Source: Clostridia bacterium
Lineage (GTDB): Bacteria; Bacillota; Clostridia; Oscillospirales; Acutalibacteraceae
Assembly (NCBI GenBank): GCA_017431035.1
Contig: JAFRLW010000027.1
Location: 1 to 64,000, forward strand
Direction: 5' to 3'
Length of the DNA: 64,000 bases
This document shows positions 19,317 to 28,701 of this stretch, piece after piece. Position 1 is the stretch's first letter. Every line of letters starts with the position of its first letter. The position numbers and the translations under genes are program-made. Below the pieces are notes generated by a model. That model was not told the DNA's origin and searched no databases. It was given only the letters and a program-made list of their open reading frames with translations.

Positions 19317-20324
19317 ATGGCAAAAAGAATAGGAAAACACACTTTTTTAACCGAAAATAAACCGTCATTTATAGGGTACGGGAGTGTTGTAGGAAAAAAA
19401 GAGCATTTAGGTCCTATGGGTAAAGAGTTTGATTTATATAGTGACGATATGCGCTTTGGTGAAAAAACCTACGAAAAAGCGGAAAGCAAATTGCAGGAAA
19501 CGGCGCTTAAAGTTGCGCTTAAAAAAGCGAAACTGACTTCAAACGATATTGATATGGTTTTTGCCGGTGATTTGCTTAATCAATGCATAGGCTCAACCTT
19601 TGGACTGAAAAACTATAATATACCCTATGTCGGCGTTTACGGCGCTTGTTCTACTATGGGGTTATCTTTAGCTTTAGCGTCTATGCTTGTTGACAGCGGT
19701 GCTATTGAAATAGCGGCGGCGGTCACATCTTCTCATTTTTGCTCAGCTGAAAGACAGTATCGTTTTCCCCTTGAATACGGTTCTCAAAGAACGCCGACTT
19801 CACAATGGACAGTTACCGCAGGCGGTGCTTCTATAATAAAAAAAGCCGATAATCTTCCATATATAAACGCAGTAACAATAGGAAAGATAAAAGATCTTGG
19901 TGTAAAGGACGCAAACAATATGGGTGCGGCTATGGCGCCGGCGGCATATAGTACAATAAAATCATTTTTGCTTGATACAAATACTGCACCTGATGATTAT
20001 GATTTAATATTTACGGGAGATCTCGGCAAAACGGGCAGCGAAATAATGTATGAACTTTTTTTAAGAGACGGAATTGATATTCGTTTTCATCACTCGGACT
20101 GCGGACTAATGATGTTTAACAAAGAGAAACAAGACGTCCACTCAGGCGGATCGGGTTGCGGGTGCAGTGCGGCAATTTTGAACTCTTATATTATGAATAG
20201 ATTTAGAGATAATACCTTTAAGAATATTCTCTTTGTTCCGACAGGCGCTTTACTTTCCCCTACCTCAACTTTGCAAAGCGAGTCTATCCCCTCTATAGCC
20301 CACTTAATAAATATAAAAATCTAA
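19317..20324 (+). CDS. spoVAD: Stage V sporulation protein AD
   Basis: Thiolase-fold SpoVA protein that binds dipicolinic acid in Bacillus. The 335 residues include PSFIGYGSVVGKKEHLGPMG, GDLLNQCIGSTFGL and YGACSTMGLSLAL. The start is the ATG at 19317, one base after the spoVAC stop, with AGGTGG upstream. In most Firmicutes spoVAE follows; here mgtE comes next under its own promoter, so no spoVAE lies next to this gene. Confidence 0.94.
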   Translation: MAKRIGKHTFLTENKPSFIGYGSVVGKKEHLGPMGKEFDLYSDDMRFGEKTYEKAESKLQETALKVALKKAKLTSNDIDMVFAGDLLNQCIGSTFGLKNYNIPYVGVYGACSTMGLSLALASMLVDSGAIEIAAAVTSSHFCSAERQYRFPLEYGSQRTPTSQWTVTAGGASIIKKADNLPYINAVTIGKIKDLGVKDANNMGAAMAPAAYSTIKSFLLDTNTAPDDYDLIFTGDLGKTGSEIMYELFLRDGIDIRFHHSDCGLMMFNKEKQDVHSGGSGCGCSAAILNSYIMNRFRDNTFKNILFVPTGALLSPTSTLQSESIPSIAHLINIKI

Positions 20325-20335
20325 CCTTTTTTAAG

Positions 20336-20364
20336 TTGACTTTTTATATGTAAATAAGTATAAT
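20336..20364 (+). promoter_or_regulatory. Strong SigA promoter for mgtE
   Basis: TTGACT and TATAAT are separated by exactly 17 bases, starting 12 bases after the spoVAD stop. The predicted transcript starts near 20371. Confidence 0.78.
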
Positions 20365-20371
20365 ACAAGAA

Positions 20372-20402
20372 GAAACCCTGTCAATATGCAAGGCAGGGTT
20401 TC
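20372..20402 (+). promoter_or_regulatory. Hairpin at the 5' end of the mgtE transcript
   Basis: A 9-bp perfect stem (GAAACCCTG with CAGGGTTTC, 13-base loop) is followed by AAGTTTTTAA. It may terminate spoVAD transcripts, attenuate mgtE or stabilise the mRNA 5' end. The roughly 60-nt leader is much too short for an M-box magnesium riboswitch. Confidence 0.55.
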
Positions 20403-20430
20403 AAGTTTTTAATTAAGGGAGGAAAATCAA

Positions 20431-21804
20431 ATGAATGAACTAAACATTGATTACATCCTTGAACTAATTGAAAACAGAAAGTTCGGCATATTAAAAAATG
20501 AACTTTCAAATCTACAACCACCGGATATAGCGCTTATTTTTGACGAATTATCCGAAAAAGATGTTATTATTCTTTTCCGTCTTTTGCCGAAAGAACTTGC
20601 AAGTGACGTTTTTGTTGAAATGGAAAGCGATAAGCAACAGTTACTTATCGAGGCTTTCAGTGATAAAGAGCTTAAAGAAGTTGTTGACGAACTCTTTATG
20701 GATGATACGGTTGATATTATTGATGAAATGCCGGCAAATGTCGCCAAAAGGATTCTTAAAGCGACCGATTCTAAGACAAGAAAAATGATAACTCAACTTC
20801 TTGCCTACCCTGACGACAGCGCCGGAAGTATAATGACAACTGAGTATATCGACCTTAAAAAAGATATGACAGTTGATATGGCGTTTGACCGCATTAGATC
20901 TATCGGTTTTGACGCTGAGGAAATATACTCCTGCTATGTTACTGACAGATACAGAAACCTACTCGGTATTGTCAGCGTAAAACAACTTTTACTTAACAGT
21001 AAAGAAACGCTGATATCCGATATAATGGACACAAACATTATATCCGCAAGAACTCTTGACGATAAAGAAGAAGTTGCCAATATGTTTGAACACTATGACG
21101 TTTTGGCGCTTCCCGTTGTTGATAAAGAAAATCGACTTGTCGGTATTGTCACTGTTGACGACGCTATCGACGTTATGCAAGAAGAGGCCACTGAGGATAT
21201 CGAAAAAATGGCGGCTATTTTGCCTAGCGAACACACATATTTCAGAACGGGAGTTTTTGAAACATTCAGAGCAAGAATCCCCTGGCTTTTGTTACTTATG
21301 ATTTCCGCCACATTTACCGGCAGTATTATTGCCAACTTTGAGGGAAAACTCAGTAAGTTTATTGCCCTTATCGCCTTTATCCCAATGCTTATGGACACAA
21401 GCGGTAACTCGGGCAGTCAGTCTTCCGTTACGGTTATAAGAAGTATTTCCACCGGTGATATTGAGTTTTCCGATATATTCAAAGTTTTGTGGAAAGAGTT
21501 CAGGGTTGCTATACTTTGCGGTGTTGTTCTCGCTACAGTAAATGCTCTAAAACTATTCTTTATTGATAATATGATGTTCCATAGATTTGATACCGGTAAA
21601 GAACTGCTTGAAATACTCGTTGTTTGCGGAACACTTCTTCTAACGGTTATGGTCGCAAAGATAATAGGCAGTATGCTTCCAATCCTTGCAAAAAAGATAG
21701 GTTTTGACCCGGCGGTTATGGCGTCTCCGCTGATTACAACAATAGTTGACGCCGTTTCCCTGCTTATATACTTCTCTCTTGCAACGGTAATTATCGGGGT
21801 ATGA
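20431..21804 (+). CDS. mgtE: Magnesium transporter MgtE
   Basis: Homodimeric magnesium channel of the cytoplasmic membrane. The 457 residues follow the family layout: an acidic N domain (about 1-130), paired CBS domains (about 130-255, including AGSIMTTEYIDLKKDMTV and VGIVTVDDAIDVMQEEA) that sense cytosolic magnesium, the plug helix, and five C-terminal helices with MDTSGNSGSQSS forming the pore. It starts after GGGAGG and ends at a strong terminator. Confidence 0.96.
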   Translation: MNELNIDYILELIENRKFGILKNELSNLQPPDIALIFDELSEKDVIILFRLLPKELASDVFVEMESDKQQLLIEAFSDKELKEVVDELFMDDTVDIIDEMPANVAKRILKATDSKTRKMITQLLAYPDDSAGSIMTTEYIDLKKDMTVDMAFDRIRSIGFDAEEIYSCYVTDRYRNLLGIVSVKQLLLNSKETLISDIMDTNIISARTLDDKEEVANMFEHYDVLALPVVDKENRLVGIVTVDDAIDVMQEEATEDIEKMAAILPSEHTYFRTGVFETFRARIPWLLLLMISATFTGSIIANFEGKLSKFIALIAFIPMLMDTSGNSGSQSSVTVIRSISTGDIEFSDIFKVLWKEFRVAILCGVVLATVNALKLFFIDNMMFHRFDTGKELLEILVVCGTLLLTVMVAKIIGSMLPILAKKIGFDPAVMASPLITTIVDAVSLLIYFSLATVIIGV

Positions 21805-21823
21805 TGTTAAATATAAATATTAT

Positions 21824-21850
21824 AAAACGGGCGGAAAATCGCCCGTTTTT
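21824..21850. terminator. Bidirectional terminator between mgtE and tyrS
   Basis: A 10-bp stem (AAAACGGGCG with CGCCCGTTTT, 6-base loop) with T tracts on either strand. The right edge touches the tyrS stop codon. Confidence 0.88.
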
Positions 21851-23070
21851 TATATTTCAAACTTAGTTATACTCTTTTTACCTTTTTTAACGATTATGCC
21901 GTTCTTTAGTTCGTCAAATGTTATAGTGTGTTTCGGGTCGGTGATTTTATTATCATCAACCGATACGCCGCCTTGCTGAACAAGTCTTCTTGCCTCACCG
22001 TTTGAAGCGACAAGTCCGCCTTTGACCATAAGGGTAAGAATACCTATAGCATTATCGGAAAGATCACTTTCTTCGATTTTAACAGTAGGCATATCAGCGT
22101 GAATACCTGCACCCGAAAATACGGCACGAGAGGTTTCTTTTGCTTTTTGAGCCTCTATATCGCCGTGAACAAGTTTAGTAAGTTCATAAGCCAAAATCTC
22201 TTTTGCCTCATTGAGTTTACTTCCTTCCCACTTATCCATTTTATCAATTTCTTCAAGGGGTAAAAATGTGAGCATTCTTATACATTTAAGCACATCTTTA
22301 TCGTCAACGTTACGCCAATACTGATAAAACTCATAAGGGCTTGTCTTATTCGGGTCAAGCCAAACGGCACCGGAAGCGGTTTTGCCCATTTTTTTGCCCT
22401 CGCTATTAAGAAGAAGAGTAATAGTCATAGCGTGAGCGTCTTTGCCGAGTTTCTTTCTGATAAGTTCAGTGCCTGCAAGCATATTTGACCACTGGTCATC
22501 GCCGCCGAACTGCATATTGCAACCGTACTTTTGGAAAAGATAATAAAAGTCATAACTTTGCATTATCATATAGTTAAACTCAAGGAAACTAAGTCCTTTT
22601 TCCATACGCTGTTCATAGCAACGGGCTCTAAGCATATTGTTGACCGAGAAGCAAGCGCCGACATCACGCAAAAGTTCTATGTAGTTGAGTTTAAGAAGCC
22701 AGTCGGCGTTATTTACCATAATGGCTTTATCCTCGCCAAACTCTATAAAACGCTCCATTTGTTTCTTAAAACAGTTGCAGTTATGCTCTATGGTTTCGGG
22801 GGTCAACATACTGCGCATATCGCTTCTGCCCGACGGGTCGCCTATATAACCTGTGCCTCCACCTATTAGAACAACGGGGTGGTTACCCGCCATTTGAAGT
22901 CGTTTCATAAGGCAAAGCGCCATAAAGTGACCGACGTGTAAACTATCGGCAGTGGGGTCAAAGCCTATATAAAAGGTTGCTTTTCCCGTGTTGATTAGTT
23001 CTTTAATTTCCTTTTCATCGGTAACCTGGGCTATCAGTCCACGTGCTACCAATTCTTCATAAATATTCAC
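21850..23070 (-). CDS. tyrS: Tyrosyl-tRNA synthetase
   Basis: Class I synthetase that charges tRNA-Tyr. The 406 residues carry the HIGH-type HVGHF, YIGDPSG, the KMSKS-type KMGKT and a C-terminal S4 RNA-binding domain (VQQGGVSVDDNKI). The start is GTG at 23070 behind GGAGC. It is the last gene of the nusB-to-tyrS operon, two bases after recN, and has no T-box leader of its own. Confidence 0.96.
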   Translation of the reverse strand: MNIYEELVARGLIAQVTDEKEIKELINTGKATFYIGFDPTADSLHVGHFMALCLMKRLQMAGNHPVVLIGGGTGYIGDPSGRSDMRSMLTPETIEHNCNCFKKQMERFIEFGEDKAIMVNNADWLLKLNYIELLRDVGACFSVNNMLRARCYEQRMEKGLSFLEFNYMIMQSYDFYYLFQKYGCNMQFGGDDQWSNMLAGTELIRKKLGKDAHAMTITLLLNSEGKKMGKTASGAVWLDPNKTSPYEFYQYWRNVDDKDVLKCIRMLTFLPLEEIDKMDKWEGSKLNEAKEILAYELTKLVHGDIEAQKAKETSRAVFSGAGIHADMPTVKIEESDLSDNAIGILTLMVKGGLVASNGEARRLVQQGGVSVDDNKITDPKHTITFDELKNGIIVKKGKKSITKFEI

Positions 23071-23072
23071 TA

Positions 23073-24731
23073 TTATCTGCTCCTATCAAGTAGTTCTTTT
23101 GCTGATTTATATAAGTTATCGGTTATATCGGTTCCCGACATAATTCTTGCAATTTCATTAACCCTATCATCGCCTGATAGCGATTTTACAAGAGTATAGG
23201 TTTTACCACTACTTACCGATTTTTCTATTAGTAAATGGTTTTTTGCGTATGAGGCTATTTGTGCAAGGTGGGTTACGCAAACAACCTGCCTTGACTTGGA
23301 TACGCCTTTTAAGAGAACACCGACTTTATCGGCGGCACGACCGCTGATACCTGTATCGATTTCATCAAAAATAAGTGTATCAACGTCATCTTTTCCGGCA
23401 AGCACGCTCTTTATTGCGAGCATAACTCGTGACAGTTCACCGCCTGAAGCAATTCTCGCAAGCGGTTTATAGGTATCACCGGCATTAGTCATTATCATAA
23501 ACTCGATATTATCGCATCCGTATTTTGTGTATCTTCCCTCGTTTATACTAACACTAAACGAAGCGCCCTCCATATTGAGATAAGAGAGTTTTTCGGTGAC
23601 TTCCCTTTCAAACTTTTGTGCCGCATCTTTTCGTGATTTTGTGATTTTTGCAGCCTTATTTATTAGTCTTTCGGTAGACTCATCAAGAAGACTTGACAGT
23701 TCCTCTATTCTTTTATCGGAAGACTCAATACTGTTTAATTGTTCTTTTGCTTTTTGGAGAAAATCAAGAGTTTTTTCCTCCGTGCCGCCGTATTTTAACA
23801 CAACACGGCGTAGTGTGTCAAGACGGGAACGAATATTTTCGGCGTCGGCTTTTGAGTAGTCGTTATCCTCTATCACATCTTTTAAGTCAAACATAACGCT
23901 CTCTACGGCAGCTTTAGCGTCCGCAATATTTGATTTTGTATTTTCAAGAGAGTTTATATCTACCTTTAATATCTCTTTTTCGGCGTTTGAAATAAGCGAC
24001 AAAGCACCGTCTGTATCATCATTTCCCGAAAGGGCTTCATAAGCGGAGTTCAGTGATAAAACAATTTTTTCATAAGAATTGATAATTTTAAGTTTCTCTT
24101 TTAACTCTTCAGTTTCACCGGGTGTAATACCGAGGGCTTCTATCTCTTCTATTTGATATTTGAGCATTTCGGTAGTTCTCAGTTTTTCACCCTCATCGGT
24201 TTCAAGAGAAGATAATTCTTTACGAATAGCATTAAGATTTTTGAACTCTTTATAATAATCAAAAAGGAGGTCATTGTTTTCGGCAATTTTATCAATATAT
24301 CTGAAATGATTTTCGGGCAGTAAAAGGGTTTGATTATCGTGTTGTCCGTGAATATTGACAAGGTGTTTTGCAATATTTTTGAGCACGGCAAGATTAGCAG
24401 GCTTTCCGTTGATTTTGACGTTTCCTCTGTCTTCGGTGATTGTTCTTGAAATAAGGAGTTCTCCGTTTTCATCAACAAAAAAACCGTTTTCTTTGATAAT
24501 TTCTATTGAAGTATCGGACAAATCACCAAAAAGCGCAGAAACAAAAGCACGGTTTGCGCCTGTTCTTATTATATCTTTAGAAGTTCTCTCGCCGAGAACT
24601 GCATTTATAGCGTCTATTATAATGGATTTTCCGGCGCCTGTTTCACCTGTTAAACAGTTAAACCCTGAAACAAAATCAATATCGGTTTCTTCTATTATCG
24701 CTATATTCTCAATGTGTAAAGATTTAAGCAT
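23073..24731 (-). CDS. recN: DNA repair protein RecN
   Basis: SMC-like ATPase acting at double-strand breaks. The 552 residues show Walker A TGETGAGKS near the N-terminus, two coiled-coil arms, the signature region RIASGGELSRVMLA and Walker B LIFDEIDTGISG. It follows argR by ten bases as in many Firmicutes. Confidence 0.96.
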   Translation of the reverse strand: MLKSLHIENIAIIEETDIDFVSGFNCLTGETGAGKSIIIDAINAVLGERTSKDIIRTGANRAFVSALFGDLSDTSIEIIKENGFFVDENGELLISRTITEDRGNVKINGKPANLAVLKNIAKHLVNIHGQHDNQTLLLPENHFRYIDKIAENNDLLFDYYKEFKNLNAIRKELSSLETDEGEKLRTTEMLKYQIEEIEALGITPGETEELKEKLKIINSYEKIVLSLNSAYEALSGNDDTDGALSLISNAEKEILKVDINSLENTKSNIADAKAAVESVMFDLKDVIEDNDYSKADAENIRSRLDTLRRVVLKYGGTEEKTLDFLQKAKEQLNSIESSDKRIEELSSLLDESTERLINKAAKITKSRKDAAQKFEREVTEKLSYLNMEGASFSVSINEGRYTKYGCDNIEFMIMTNAGDTYKPLARIASGGELSRVMLAIKSVLAGKDDVDTLIFDEIDTGISGRAADKVGVLLKGVSKSRQVVCVTHLAQIASYAKNHLLIEKSVSSGKTYTLVKSLSGDDRVNEIARIMSGTDITDNLYKSAKELLDRSR

Positions 24732-24741
24732 AAGTTTTTCC

Positions 24742-25194
24742 TTAAAGCATTGTTTTTATTTCGTTTGATAGATTTTCGGCGTTTTGCTCGGTTTTTGTTA
24801 TTATAAGAACGGTATCGTCACCTGCTATAGAGCCGAGCATTTTATCATTAAAAAGTACGTCAACGGCAACGCAAACGCTTTGAGCCATACCGTTTTGACA
24901 TTTAATAACAACGTTATTTAGGGCATAATCAACCTTTATGACCGAGTTTGTGATAATCTCGCTATAGTGTTTTTGATAGCCCTCGTTTGACCTGTCGGAA
25001 ATACTGTTTATATAACGATAATTTCCGTCATTATCGTGACCTTTGACAAGCCTTAATTGTTTAATATCTCGACTGACGGTTGACTGTGTGGCTTTGAAGC
25101 CGAGTTTATTTAAGGCGTTTTGTAAATCATCCTGGGTACAAATTATTTGTTCTTCAATAATTTTTAGTATCTCGGTTTGTCTATCACTTTTCAT
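24742..25194 (-). CDS. argR: Arginine repressor ArgR
   Basis: Arginine-dependent hexameric regulator of arginine metabolism. The 150 residues have an N-terminal winged helix (KATQSTVSRDIKQL) and a C-terminal arginine-binding domain with GSIAGDDTVLI. It overlaps nadK by 11 bases. The argR-recN pairing is a conserved Firmicute arrangement. Confidence 0.94.
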   Translation of the reverse strand: MKSDRQTEILKIIEEQIICTQDDLQNALNKLGFKATQSTVSRDIKQLRLVKGHDNDGNYRYINSISDRSNEGYQKHYSEIITNSVIKVDYALNNVVIKCQNGMAQSVCVAVDVLFNDKMLGSIAGDDTVLIITKTEQNAENLSNEIKTML

Positions 25195-26041
25195 TATTAG
25201 TACCTCTTATATCAGAAAATTTCGCTGAAAGGGTTTTGAAGAATGACCTATTGTCAAGACGAATAAGTTTAACCTTATTCTCGGATTTGGTAAGTTTCAC
25301 TTCAGTATAAGGTTTTATGTTTGCAACCTTTCTGCCGTCTACCGATAGATAGATTTCAGATTTCTTTTTTGAAAATGCTTTTAGCGTGAGTGTCTTATCA
25401 CCCGAAATAATCATAGGTTTTGCAAAAAGCATATGAGAGCAAATAGGCACAACGCACATAGCTTCCATAACAGGATCTATTACCGGACCGCCTGCGGAAA
25501 GAGAGTATGCCGTAGAGCCTGTGGGAGTTGAGGCGATAAGTCCGTCGGCCCTGTATCTTATAACGTCATTATCGATATGAGCGCTGATATCAATTATTCT
25601 TGAAATATAACCGCTTGATATAACGGCGTCATTAAGCGCTTCATACTCGCCGACTGTTTTTCCGTTTTCAACAAGCGTTATTTTTATCATCATACGGTTT
25701 TCTATATTATAATCCCCGTCGAATATTCTTGCAATTGACCTATAGTCTTTTTGTTCCACGTCGGCAAGATATCCCATTCTGCCTGCATTTATACCGAGAA
25801 TAGGTTTCCCGTATAAAGCCGCTTTTTTTGAAAAACGGATTATTGTTCCGTCACCGCCTATGGTGATTACTATATCGGATATTCTAAAAAGTTCATCCTC
25901 AGGGGCATTTTTATAGTAAGAACAACAAACGTTATCGGTGATATAAGCCTCGATACCAAGTTCTTTAAGCATAGCGCCGAGTTTATCAACCATTTCCGCC
26001 GAGCCACGTTTATCAAGATTAGGTAAAACGGATACTATCAT
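25184..26041 (-). CDS. nadK: NAD kinase
   Basis: Phosphorylates NAD to NADP. The 285 residues contain the GGDGT motif (VITIGGDGTIIRF), NAGRMGYLADV and the TPTGSTAYSLSAGGP block of the family. The start overlaps the tlyA stop by four bases. Confidence 0.95.
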   Translation of the reverse strand: MIVSVLPNLDKRGSAEMVDKLGAMLKELGIEAYITDNVCCSYYKNAPEDELFRISDIVITIGGDGTIIRFSKKAALYGKPILGINAGRMGYLADVEQKDYRSIARIFDGDYNIENRMMIKITLVENGKTVGEYEALNDAVISSGYISRIIDISAHIDNDVIRYRADGLIASTPTGSTAYSLSAGGPVIDPVMEAMCVVPICSHMLFAKPMIISGDKTLTLKAFSKKKSEIYLSVDGRKVANIKPYTEVKLTKSENKVKLIRLDNRSFFKTLSAKFSDIRGTNNEK

Positions 26042-26853
26042 TTTGCTCCCTCCTTTAATTCAATATATGATTTTTCAACTACAGTAACGGGGTCTGTTTC
26101 ACACAAGTTGTTTACATCTTCACATTTTTTTATGAAACATAGATATTCTATATTTCCCTCAGGTCCTTTTATAGGTGAATAATCAAGTCCTAAAAGCGTA
26201 AACTTGTTTAGAAGCACAACATTTATCATCTTTTCAATAACGGAAATATGAACATTTTTATCTCTTACAACGCCTTTTTTACCGACATTTTCTTTTCCTG
26301 CCTCAAACTGCGGTTTTATAAGGCAAACAGCCTCGCCGCCGGTTTTGAGAAAATTATATAGCACCGGAAGTATTAAAGACAGCGAAATAAAAGAAACGTC
26401 AACACTAGCAAAATCAAGTTTTTCGGTAATCTCGTTTTCGGTTACGTACCTAAAGTTTGTACGTTCAAGATTTATAACTCTATTATCGGTACGAAGTTTC
26501 CAGGCAAGTTGACCGTAGCCAACGTCTATAGAAAAAACTTTTTTTGCGCCGTTTTGCAACATACAGTCGGTAAAACCGCCGGTAGAAGCGCCTATATCAG
26601 CGCAAACCTTATCTTTAAGAGAAACCGAAAAAGATTTTATCGCTTTTTCAAGTTTCAGTCCGCCACGGCTTACATATTTAAGCGTTTCGCCTCTTACTTC
26701 TATTTTATCGTCGCTTTTAACCATATCACCGGGTTTGTCATATCTTTGGTTATTCACAAAAACTATACCGGACATTATAACGGCTCTCGCCTTTTCTCTT
26801 GACTCACAAAAACCAAGCGATACAAGTGTTTTATCCAAGCGTTCTTTAGCCAT
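26038..26853 (-). CDS. TlyA family rRNA 2'-O-methyltransferase
   Basis: Predicted SAM-dependent ribose methyltransferase; characterised TlyA enzymes act on rRNA. The 271 residues combine an N-terminal S4 domain (RLDKTLVSLGFCESREKARA) with an FtsJ-like domain (DIGASTGGFTDCMLQNGA as SAM site; SLIKPQFE-type motif as CLIKPQFEAGKE). It overlaps dxs by eight bases. Some Firmicute homologues are annotated YqxC. Confidence 0.92.
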   Translation of the reverse strand: MAKERLDKTLVSLGFCESREKARAVIMSGIVFVNNQRYDKPGDMVKSDDKIEVRGETLKYVSRGGLKLEKAIKSFSVSLKDKVCADIGASTGGFTDCMLQNGAKKVFSIDVGYGQLAWKLRTDNRVINLERTNFRYVTENEITEKLDFASVDVSFISLSLILPVLYNFLKTGGEAVCLIKPQFEAGKENVGKKGVVRDKNVHISVIEKMINVVLLNKFTLLGLDYSPIKGPEGNIEYLCFIKKCEDVNNLCETDPVTVVEKSYIELKEGAK

Positions 26854-28675
26854 TATTAACCGTCCTTATAATAGAGTCAGAGTCTAAGTTGTATTTTTTG
26901 AAAGCGTCTTTAACCTTTATTGAGGGTATAAAATCGTTAGGCAAAATATATGCGTGGTATTCACCTTTATATCCTGCCGACATAAGCATAGCCGATATTT
27001 TTTCCGAAATACTGCCCGACTGAACGCTCTCTTCAAAGAAATATACGTATTTATAATTTTTAAGTATTTTTATTATGTTTTCTTCTATCGGAAAAACTTT
27101 ATTGAGTTTTATAAGGTCAAACTGTTTTGTCTTTTTATATGCAGCATAGGCAAGAGAAAACTCTCTGCCGTATGATACAACACACTTATTTTTATCATTT
27201 TTAAGCCAGGTGAAGTCTTCGCTAAAAGCATTATCAAAGTGAATAAGTTCAGTACCCTTCGGATATCTTATAGCCGTTATATTAGAAAATGATAAACTTC
27301 TATTCATAATGCTTTGGAGCTCTGAATAACAACATGGAGAATATATGGTTATACCCGGAATTGAAGTGAGAAAAGATATATCGAATATACCCTGATGTGT
27401 TTCGCCGTCTTCACCTACAATACCCGCCCTGTCTACAAGAATACGAACGGGAAGTTTTTGTATTGCGGCGTCATGAATTATTTGGTCATAAGAACGTTGC
27501 AAAAATGAAGAATAAACGGCAAAATACGGTTTTATCCCTTTTGTTGCCATACCTGCCGCAAAGGTCATAGCGTGTTGCTCGGCTATACCCACATCAAAAA
27601 ACCTGTTTTTATACTTTTGAGAAAACTCAAAAAGCCCTGTTCCCTCTCGCATAGCGGCGGTAATAGCCGAAACTTTATCGTCTTTTTCTGCCATATCACA
27701 AAGCACTTTGCCTACTACATATGAAAAAGTAGTGTTGTCGCCGTCACTTGCACCGCAAGATATATCAAAAGGAGAAACGCCGTGATAGTCTTTAGGCTTA
27801 CTCTCGGCAAACTTATAACCCTTGCCTTTAGTTGTTATAACGTGAATGAGAGTCGGTCTATTGTATTTTTTCGCAATATTAAAAAGCGACTCCATACTAT
27901 CAATATTATGACCGTCAACAGGACCTAAATAGTTAAAGCCCAAATCGGAAAAAATATTGTTTTTATAAATAAGCGATTTGAAGCCCTCTTTAATTTTGAA
28001 AATAAGATTTTCAATAGGTTTACCTATAAAAGGTATTTTATTAAGAAAATCAGTTACGGCAAACTTAAAATTATGATACTTTGGTTTTCCACGCATTTTT
28101 GTAAATGCACGGGACAAGGCGCCTACGTTTCTTGAAATACTCATTTTATTATCGTTTAGCACAACGATAAACTTATTACGGTTTCCTCCGGCGTTATTAA
28201 GCGCCTCATAAGCCATACCGCCTGTCATAGCGCCGTCACCGATAACCGCTACCGAAAAACCTTCTTCCCCTATAATGTTTTTTGCCTTATAAATACCGTA
28301 AGCCGCTGAAACCGAGTTTCCGCTATGACCTGTAACAAAGGGGTCATGCTCGCTTTCAAGCGGGCGCATAAAACCTGAAAGTCCTCCGTTTGTACGAATA
28401 GTGGAGAACTTGTCAAATCTACCGGTTAGAAGTTTGTGTGTATAAGACTGGTGACCTACATCAAAAAGAATAGAATCAAGCGGCGAATTAAAGGCTCTGT
28501 GCAGTGCAACGGTAAGTTCCACCGTACCGAGATTTGAAGCCAAATGTCCGCCGTTTTGTGAAACGGTCGTGATTATACAGTCCCTTATCTCATCACAAAG
28601 TACATTTAGGTCATTGTTATTAAGTTTTTTAACATCGTCAGGTGATTTAATTGTACTAAGTATTTTGTATTCCAA
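26846..28675 (-). CDS. dxs: 1-deoxy-D-xylulose-5-phosphate synthase
   Basis: Thiamine-diphosphate enzyme that starts the MEP isoprenoid pathway from pyruvate and glyceraldehyde-3-phosphate. The 609 residues include DVGHQSYTHKLLTGR, the ThDP site GDGAMTGGMAYEALNNAG, and the second-half motifs DVGIAEQHAMTFAAGMA and DRAGIVGEDGETHQG. It follows ispA, so early isoprenoid genes are grouped. Confidence 0.96.
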   Translation of the reverse strand: MEYKILSTIKSPDDVKKLNNNDLNVLCDEIRDCIITTVSQNGGHLASNLGTVELTVALHRAFNSPLDSILFDVGHQSYTHKLLTGRFDKFSTIRTNGGLSGFMRPLESEHDPFVTGHSGNSVSAAYGIYKAKNIIGEEGFSVAVIGDGAMTGGMAYEALNNAGGNRNKFIVVLNDNKMSISRNVGALSRAFTKMRGKPKYHNFKFAVTDFLNKIPFIGKPIENLIFKIKEGFKSLIYKNNIFSDLGFNYLGPVDGHNIDSMESLFNIAKKYNRPTLIHVITTKGKGYKFAESKPKDYHGVSPFDISCGASDGDNTTFSYVVGKVLCDMAEKDDKVSAITAAMREGTGLFEFSQKYKNRFFDVGIAEQHAMTFAAGMATKGIKPYFAVYSSFLQRSYDQIIHDAAIQKLPVRILVDRAGIVGEDGETHQGIFDISFLTSIPGITIYSPCCYSELQSIMNRSLSFSNITAIRYPKGTELIHFDNAFSEDFTWLKNDKNKCVVSYGREFSLAYAAYKKTKQFDLIKLNKVFPIEENIIKILKNYKYVYFFEESVQSGSISEKISAMLMSAGYKGEYHAYILPNDFIPSIKVKDAFKKYNLDSDSIIRTVNNG

Positions 28676-28701
28676 AAAATTATCCCCTAAAAAACTATAG
28701 T

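Noticed and set aside
20365..20430. M-box magnesium riboswitch ahead of mgtE
   Set aside because: Leader too short and none of the conserved M-box sequence is present.
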